Source: Anisodus tanguticus (lineage: Eukaryota; Streptophyta; Magnoliopsida; Solanales; Solanaceae). From it: 64,000 bases of DNA. The notes beneath the pieces were generated by a model that saw only the letters and a program-made list of their open reading frames with translations, did not search any database and was not told the DNA's origin. The stretch spans positions 58,105,556 to 58,169,555 of the forward strand of contig CM067541.1 in the NCBI GenBank assembly GCA_034509755.1, in the 5' to 3' direction. Both the position numbers and the translations under genes were made by a program. Shown piece by piece: positions 58,601-64,000 of this stretch (the stretch's first letter is position 1; each line of letters begins with the position of its first letter).

Positions 58601-59564
58601 AAAAATCACAAAAGTATTGAGTAAAGAGTTTCACAATAAAATTAATCACAATCAAATGTTTCCAGATTTAGATCTCAGTAACTTGATAAAAAGCGCATAC
58701 TTAATAAGAAAAAAATAAATAAAGAAATATTAAGTAAAGTATCAAGAGATCACAATAATAAGTTCTCCGGATTGAGATTTTTTTTGTTTTTCACCCGTTG
58801 TCTGGTACCCCATTGGAGCCCGACTATATCCAGATTCGCGCCGGGTAGAGCCCATTTTTGAGGGAAGTGCTCTCTACCGAGGCTCGAACTCGAAACCTAT
58901 GGTTAAGGCAGTATCATCCATAAGAAAAAATAACGCAGATTGAAAAGAATCACAAAAGTATGAGAAAATATGCATATTTAGTGCGAAAAAGGTCACAAAA
59001 GTATTGAGTAAAGTGTTTCACAATAAAATTAATCACAATCAAATATTTCCAGATTTAGATCTCAGTAACTTGATAAAATGCGCATACTTAATAAGACAAT
59101 AAATAAATAAAAATACTAAGTAAAGTATTAAGAGATCACAATAATAAACTATCCAGATTGAGATATTAGCGAATACAGAAAATGTGACTACTCCATAAGA
59201 TAAAATACACACATTAATCATAATCAAATGTTTCCAGATTTAGATCTCAGTTACTTGATAAAATGCGCATACTTAATACTAAGAAAAAAAGAGTAAATAA
59301 AGTAAAGTACATAAATTCGTAGGTTAATAATAGACAGTAAATCAACGCATATAGATAAAGTGAGAAAGGAAAATTGTGACGGTGTGTACTTACGGTGTGT
59401 AGATCGGAGCTGGAAGTGAAGAGAAAAGAGAGAATTAAGAAAATGAAAACAGAAACAGTGAGAAATGACGCAAATAGTTTAAACGTGAGTCGAATTCCGG
59501 TGCCGGTGCCGGTGCCGGCGATGTTCCGATAGTGGAATGAAGTACGAGAGCTCCGGAGAGCCAT
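55637..59564 (-). CDS. GAUT-family galacturonosyltransferase (GT8), GAUT8/9-like
   Basis: Golgi type II membrane glycosyltransferase of pectin (homogalacturonan) synthesis, transferring GalA from UDP-GalA. Three exons (minus): 59564-59394, 58243-56996, 55912-55637; GT-AG; 564 aa. Exon 1 (57 codons) has a short basic cytosolic tail, then a hydrophobic anchor FASFLTVSVFIFLILSFLF at about residues 31-49. Exon 2 gives the stem (coiled-coil-like LKIQKLKDIIFAVNEQLTKA) and catalytic domain: CLAMRLMDERI, HYAIFSDNVLAASVV, KHVFHVVTDKMN, the UDP/Mn2+-binding LFLDDDIVVQRDL, and VETCFGSFHRYAQY. Exon 3 ends with LWKLGTLPPGLITFY, HVLGLGYNP, HFNGNMKPWLDIA and CNFGL-stop, as in the family. Length best fits GAUT8 (QUA1)/GAUT9. 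Frame intact. Intron 1 holds a tandem duplication and a SINE; intron 2 holds nested MITEs. Confidence 0.95.
56392..56985. mobile_element. Stowaway-like MITE in GAUT intron 2, with a nested element
   Basis: Ends ctcttgctccattccattta and (minus) cttcctccatttcattttat are inverted, each flanked by TA. Interrupted by a second element at about 56508-56856 with gggtgtgtttggtatg … accaaccaaacatgg ends. The right TA (56986-56987) is only a few bases from the exon 2 splice donor. Confidence 0.65.
58459..59305. repeat. degenerate tandem repeat in GAUT intron 1
   Basis: A ~180-base unit (cacaatcaaatgtttccagatttagatctcagtaacttgataaa… and a following agagatcacaataata) occurs at 58605-58780 and 58994-59163, with a third partial copy at 59214-59305 and a weaker one near 58500. 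Confidence 0.8.
58783..58920 (-). repeat. tRNA-derived SINE, second family, copy 1
   Basis: On minus: ccataggtttcgagttcgag (B box), …gagcactt…ggctctacccggcgcg…, ending in an A-run (poly-T on plus at 58783). Sits between two copies of the intron-1 tandem repeat. Confidence 0.65.
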
Positions 59565-60060
59565 TTGTGGTAAGTCTCCGAGAAGCCAAGGATATATATA
59601 TTGGTTTTCACTTTATTTGTTGAGAGTATTTTCCCTTTATTTTTATGCTATGGGAGGAAATGGAGAAATTGGAGAGAGGCAACTGGCGAGTGAAGAAGAA
59701 AATGCGGATTTGACGGTGGAGGAGTCGGATGTGGGGTCCACGATTTTGCTAAACTAAGTGGGTCCTCGCTTTCTTTAGATCTACTACTTGTGTGAGTGCA
59801 AGTGCATTATTAATCATTTAATTTAATTACACGCCGTATTTGTCTCAGAGTTTTCCTTTGTAATTAACTAATTATTGGCATTGTGCTTTATTATTGATTT
59901 ATTTTTAAATTATTTATTGTATTAAAAATAGTTATCTCAAGTTATTTAGTAGTAGTATTTTATAAGTTCAAGATATAATTAATTTTTTTTCTTTCTATCT
60001 TACCTATTAGTTGTCATTAATAGATATAACACATAAATACAGTATTTAATGGGAAAATTA
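59565..60060 (-). promoter_or_regulatory. promoter region of the GAUT gene
   Basis: Native sequence between the GAUT start and the Stowaway element. A tatatata stretch at 59592-59599 on plus, about 30-40 bp upstream of the ATG, is a possible TATA element but rather close. No other motif stands out. Confidence 0.35.
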
Positions 60061-60306
60061 ATTCCTCTGTTCACTTTTAATTGCCTACTATATTTCACTT
60101 TTACTTATCCACTTTAGGCAACGAAAGGTTAAAATTTTATTATTGTTTTAACCTTAACATTAATTACTCATTTTTAAATCATTCTCCAAATCGAATGAGA
60201 CTATACACCAATTATAATAGGTATTATAATAAAATACATACTCCATTTATTAATTCTTAAGGGCGAGCAAAATTAAAAGTGGACAAGTAAAAGTGAACGG
60301 AGAGAG
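60061..60306. mobile_element. Stowaway-like MITE
   Basis: attcctctgttcacttttaa and (minus) ctctctccgttcacttttac are inverted ends with TA on both sides. Confidence 0.75.
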
Positions 60307-60999
60307 TATAACTTAAATATAAATAAAAGTATTATTAATTAAATATTTTTCCTACTTAATATTTTTAAAGAGTGTGTAAAGTAAAAACTAATAGTAATAA
60401 AAAATTTAAGACGGAGGGAGTACGTAATTTATTTGGGGCTGTCGGTAATCATGAAACTAACTGGAATTAAAACTAAAAAAAATCATGAAACTATAGGGCT
60501 ACTAAAACAGTGGATCCCACGGCCCAATTTATTCGTAGCCCATCCCATAGAGTTAGGGCTTAATAGGAGTGGTTTGCTCAATATTTCATTGGACATATTT
60601 TAGTCAATTTTCACCCTATTATTTAAGTTATATATTAATTTTATAAAATTATTTAACTCGAAATCGGTTTGACAAACTTCAAACTTTCTTCTTGCCTTAT
60701 CCTTCTCTTCCTCGTCTACCTTCTTCTTTATTGGGTATTGGTGTACGAGATTAATTGCTATGAGGGGTACTAGCACTTGTTCAGTGTTTGGTTATTGTAT
60801 TGTAAATTTCCTTAAGTTTCTATTTAATTGGCTAAAAAATAATAATAAGTTGAAGTTGTTGGAAATTAGCCTTTGGCGGGAGTTGCGACCGACCAACTTT
60901 AACGGCTTAAACACTAGTGTTACGTATGTTGGAGAATCCGATTCTTCACACATGCATGATGTACTAAGTACGTAGATAACCGTAGGGCCAAGAATCGTC
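60307..60999. other. intergenic, nothing firm
   Basis: ttaagacggagggagtacg at 60409-60427 is a lone Stowaway-type end. A 71-codon frame at 60760-60975 has no recognisable domain. Confidence 0.4.
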
Positions 61000-62092
61000 A
61001 AATTTCATTGAGAAATGAAAGAGATATTGGTTCACGAAGTAAGGTGTTTGAAGCATGGAAAAGTGTGGTGTGTGATCAATTCTCCCTCATCGGTAGAGGA
61101 AGAAAGAATTGTTGTGTATATAAGACTCGAAGTTGGTTTGGGGTTTGGGACCCCAAGGGGTATCCCATGTGTTTGAAGGAGGGAGGACCTAGATGTGCTT
61201 CGGTTCGAGGAAAGACCACACGCGCGCCGCCGCCCGTCCGGTCCGGGTCCGGGTTCCGGGGCCCACGGGCCGTGGGCTGTGGGCCTTCTGATATTATCTT
61301 TTTGGGCCAGAAAACTTTGCCAGAAGTACAGTTTGATTCCCAGAAGTTTCAGATGTGCAATTTGGGCCAGAAAACTTTGCCAAAAGTACAGTTTGATTCC
61401 AGAATTCTTTCAGATGTACAGTTTGGTCCCTAAAGTTTCAAGATGTACGTTTTGTCCCTGAAGTTTTCGAAAGTCGAATTTCGACGGTCCCGAACGAAAC
61501 GTCAAGCACTCAATTCGGCCATTTATTTTGGTGAATTACACCTCCTATAATGGCCAATCCGTTGGCAATTTTCTCCATTTATTTGGTGGCTTTACTACCT
61601 CCATAATGGTCATTATTTGACCAATAATGGTCATTATGGGAGCGATCAAACAGTCCCTCTTCCTCCTATATAAACACCCCTTACACCATTGTTGAAGCAC
61701 ACTTGATATACACGAAAATACACAAAGCAGAAAGCAAAGCAGTTTCTTCCTAATCTTCCAAGCATCATTTCGTTATTCAATATTCTTCACGGTAGCTTTT
61801 GAGTTTCCTTTGCTCAATAGTTCCATTGTTTGTTTTATCTTGGGAGACGAATTGTCCGGGACGTATAAAGGATACATACGGGGCAATATTGTCTTAAGGA
61901 CAGAGTGCCACACTCGACTCAGCAAAAACAACTTTCCAGTTTTCTTGATCAACAAAATAGTAATTTCAGTTTGTTGTTATATTGTAATTTTCAGTTTTAG
62001 AGTTGAATTATAATTTCAATTCTTACATAAGCAGTTACTTGTAATTTTCGTTTCCTGCAAATCCTTGTAAACACCAACAGAAGTGACATGGA
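61000..62092 (+). repeat. LTR-like segment with tandem U3-type repeats and a TATA box
   Basis: 61303-61455 has about 60-bp units (tttgggccagaaaactttgc … agtacagtttgattcc) repeated two to three times. 61661-61680 has tcctatataaacacccctta, a strong TATA box in a short-leader context, followed by a T-rich, stop-rich region. This is the layout of a retrotransposon LTR (U3 repeats, TATA, R/U5). No primer site, polypurine tract or partner LTR was found, so it may be a solo LTR or fragment. Confidence 0.4.
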
Positions 62093-62715
62093 TGAATCAT
62101 TTTATTTTGAGCTGAAAATGAATAATTTAAACTGGGGTACAATTGATGAAATATATGAGGTATATGAGTGAACTAAATTGAATAAATTATCAAAATTCAC
62201 ACATACGAGTCTGAAGTTTGAAGTGTCGAACTAAATTTCACACAAATATGTCTAAAATTTGCTTCCAAGCTTAACTTTAAACACACAGACATAAATTTTA
62301 ATTTCAAATGCAAATTTTTCAACTTTATTCCTGTAAGTTTGAATTTAAGTTTGACGCGGCTAGATCTTCAAAATCCATGAAGTTCGGCTATAGCTTAATT
62401 AATGGTCCTCAAATCAGCTATCTTTGCACTCTCCTTGATATTAGCGAACATTCGGACTTGATATATGCAGCAACAAAACTAACAATTATGTCAGTACATA
62501 TAACTTAAATCCCCTTTTAACATTTATTCCACTTCATATGCATCTCTTTACTTCCAATGCTTGATGATTTGTCTTTAGGAAGGACGCATTAAATCAACAT
62601 GATGCCAAAAATTAGAGATATTTTTATTTGTGACTATTAAGATTATTAAATCAAGAAATAAGTCAGTAATTTATTGATATAACTATGACATTGCATGGTC
62701 ACCACTACAAGCACA
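62093..62715. other. intergenic, nothing recognised
   Basis: AT-rich; no supported gene. Confidence 0.45.
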
Positions 62716-62900
62716 ATTTTTTTTTGTTTCTCTTTCGGTGTCCATTCACGTTGGAGTCTAAATATATTCGGATTTGCGTCGGGTAGAGCCAATTTCTAGG
62801 TGAAGCGTTCCCACCAAGGATATTTACATACGCAGGACTCAAACTTGAGACATCTGGTTAAGGGAGGAACAATCTCATTCACTGCACCACATCCTTTGGT
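62716..62900 (-). repeat. tRNA-derived SINE, second family, copy 2
   Basis: Same order as at 58783: poly-T on plus, …ggtgtccattcacgttggag…gatttgcgtcgggtagagcc…ggactcaaacttgag. The B box is degenerate. Confidence 0.6.
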
Positions 62901-63538
62901 GGTCAAGCACAACGTTATATTCCCCAAAAAATAGAGGAGCCAAAAATAGAAATAACAGTGGAAGAAAATAAGGCAATAAATCTTACTATCGGTGCTCTCT
63001 TTTTATCATAACTGAATTTAATGAGTTAAAAAAATGATTCGTTGAGTTAAATAATGAATAGGTGATCGTAAGTTCATAACGCAGCATGCAATCAAATATT
63101 ACAAAGTTAATTACATTTTTCTACTAACGAACTCCAAAAGTAGAGTTATTTGGATGATTGAGGTGGGAGGAATTCAAAACTTTTTTTTTAAGTGGCGGGT
63201 CCCTTTTCTTTTTCATTTATTTTGGATTCAGAAATTACTAATGATAGGATTAGCAAACATATGGGGTCTCTTTATATTTTTAGAAACTTTCAGGGTTATA
63301 TTTTAAAATTTTCAAAAATCCTTTTTCTTTCTCTTTATTTCTTCTTTCATGTTCTTTTTCTCAGAAAATCATTCTTTTACTTTCAAATTCTCTCATTCAT
63401 TCATCTTCTATGTGTGTAATTGTCGTTGAAAACTAAACTTGAAGTATATATACATTTTGGTTGCTTAAAAACGTGAAGGAGTTGGAAGCCATTGACGACT
63501 ATTAACAAAGCTTCGCTAATACATATCTTAATAAACAG
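62901..63538. other. upstream/5' part of the partial gene at the right edge
   Basis: No assured exon before 63539. The pyrimidine-rich stretch at 63300-63400 could be a 5' UTR. Not resolved. Confidence 0.35.
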
Positions 63539-64000
63539 GGGTCTAACAGTATTAAGGATAATACAGAAGAACCAAAGTCAAGCAACAAGCAGGATGAACT
63601 TCAACACAATCTACCATTTGTGTATGATGAAAAAGTGGATGATTTTGCGGTGGGTGAGAAGGATGGAGATGACCGAATATCCGGTCAGATAGGAGTAGAT
63701 GCATCTACTTTGAAGAATGGAATTAATGCTTCTATTTCAGGTACAGATTTCTCTCTTTTTTTTTTGTTTGATACATTTGAAATCCATTTTAATGTATGAA
63801 AAATATATAAAAATAATAAAACTTGTACTTTTTGTATTGGAAACATGTAGTTGGTGACCAAGTTGTAGATGATGAAATATGCAATAAACAGAAAGTTGAC
63901 ATAGAAGAATTGAAGAGGCATCATGATGATGCTCCTATTTCAGATAATTACTATTCTAGTGTGAAACTCATATTACTGTATGAAAAATGTAGGAAAATGT
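63539..64000 (+). CDS. unidentified acidic protein, partial (runs off right edge)
   Basis: Two in-phase exons. 63539-63740 after an acceptor ataaacag reads GSNSIKDNTEEPKSSNKQDE and continues through VYDEKVDDFAVGEKDGDDRI, ending with donor G|gtacag. 63851 onward follows acceptor catgtag and reads VGDQVVDDEICNKQKVDIEE, open to the window edge. Composition is strongly acidic, polar and probably disordered. Both exons contain a similar segment (GINASISG / DDAPISDN) followed by tgtatgaaaaat, suggesting an exon-intron duplication. No domain is recognisable, so no function is offered. The start codon is upstream and not identified. Confidence 0.5.

Noticed and set aside
60760..60975. 71-codon plus-strand frame
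   Set aside because: No family resemblance or splice context.

Overview
The window reads as nuclear DNA of a dicot plant, most likely a Solanaceae species. It is AT-rich, its genes are interrupted by GT-AG introns, and it carries repeats I associate with Solanaceae: Au-type and TS-type SINEs, several copies of a SINE-like repeat beginning CAACAACAACATACCCAGTG, Stowaway MITEs, and copia elements primed by initiator Met-tRNA (TGGTATCA next to an LTR). Genus cannot be decided from the sequence alone.

Layout. 1-1448 is the right end of a decayed hAT transposon. 2100-2866 is a putative non-autonomous element holding a tiny gene for a secreted CxxCxCxxC peptide. 4067-6764 (minus) is a seven-exon bHLH transcription factor gene with a premature stop in exon 6. 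7-31 kb is almost gene-free: a GGATCC-rich hAT-like element, a Mutator-like element with 10-bp target duplication (7788-8984), Stowaway elements, a truncated copia (12567-15552), a complete 3.5-kb hAT with 8-bp target duplication (15669-19199), a CACTA end, a 732-bp non-autonomous hAT with 8-bp target duplication, and an internally deleted copia (25953-28880).

The gene-rich half follows: an ERD2-like (KDEL-receptor family) membrane protein gene (31082-34908, plus); a Ninja/AFP-type ABA-signalling repressor (36361-38190, plus) with ABRE/G-box motifs upstream; a complete but decayed copia with both LTRs (38517-43312); a 2.4-kb Helitron (43603-46030); a LINE endonuclease fragment; a plastid rpoC2 fragment in the nucleus (48780-49180); an NTF2-RRM-RGG (G3BP-like) gene (49672-53940, plus) with a frameshift in its RGG tail; a GAUT galacturonosyltransferase gene (55637-59564, minus) with a MITE beside a splice donor; an LTR-like segment (61.0-62.1 kb); and the start of an unidentified gene running off the right edge.

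The host genes are not a pathway cluster. They are ordinary housekeeping and regulatory genes separated by nested transposons. Exon borders were placed by hand from splice motifs, reading frame and known family sequences. No database search was run.
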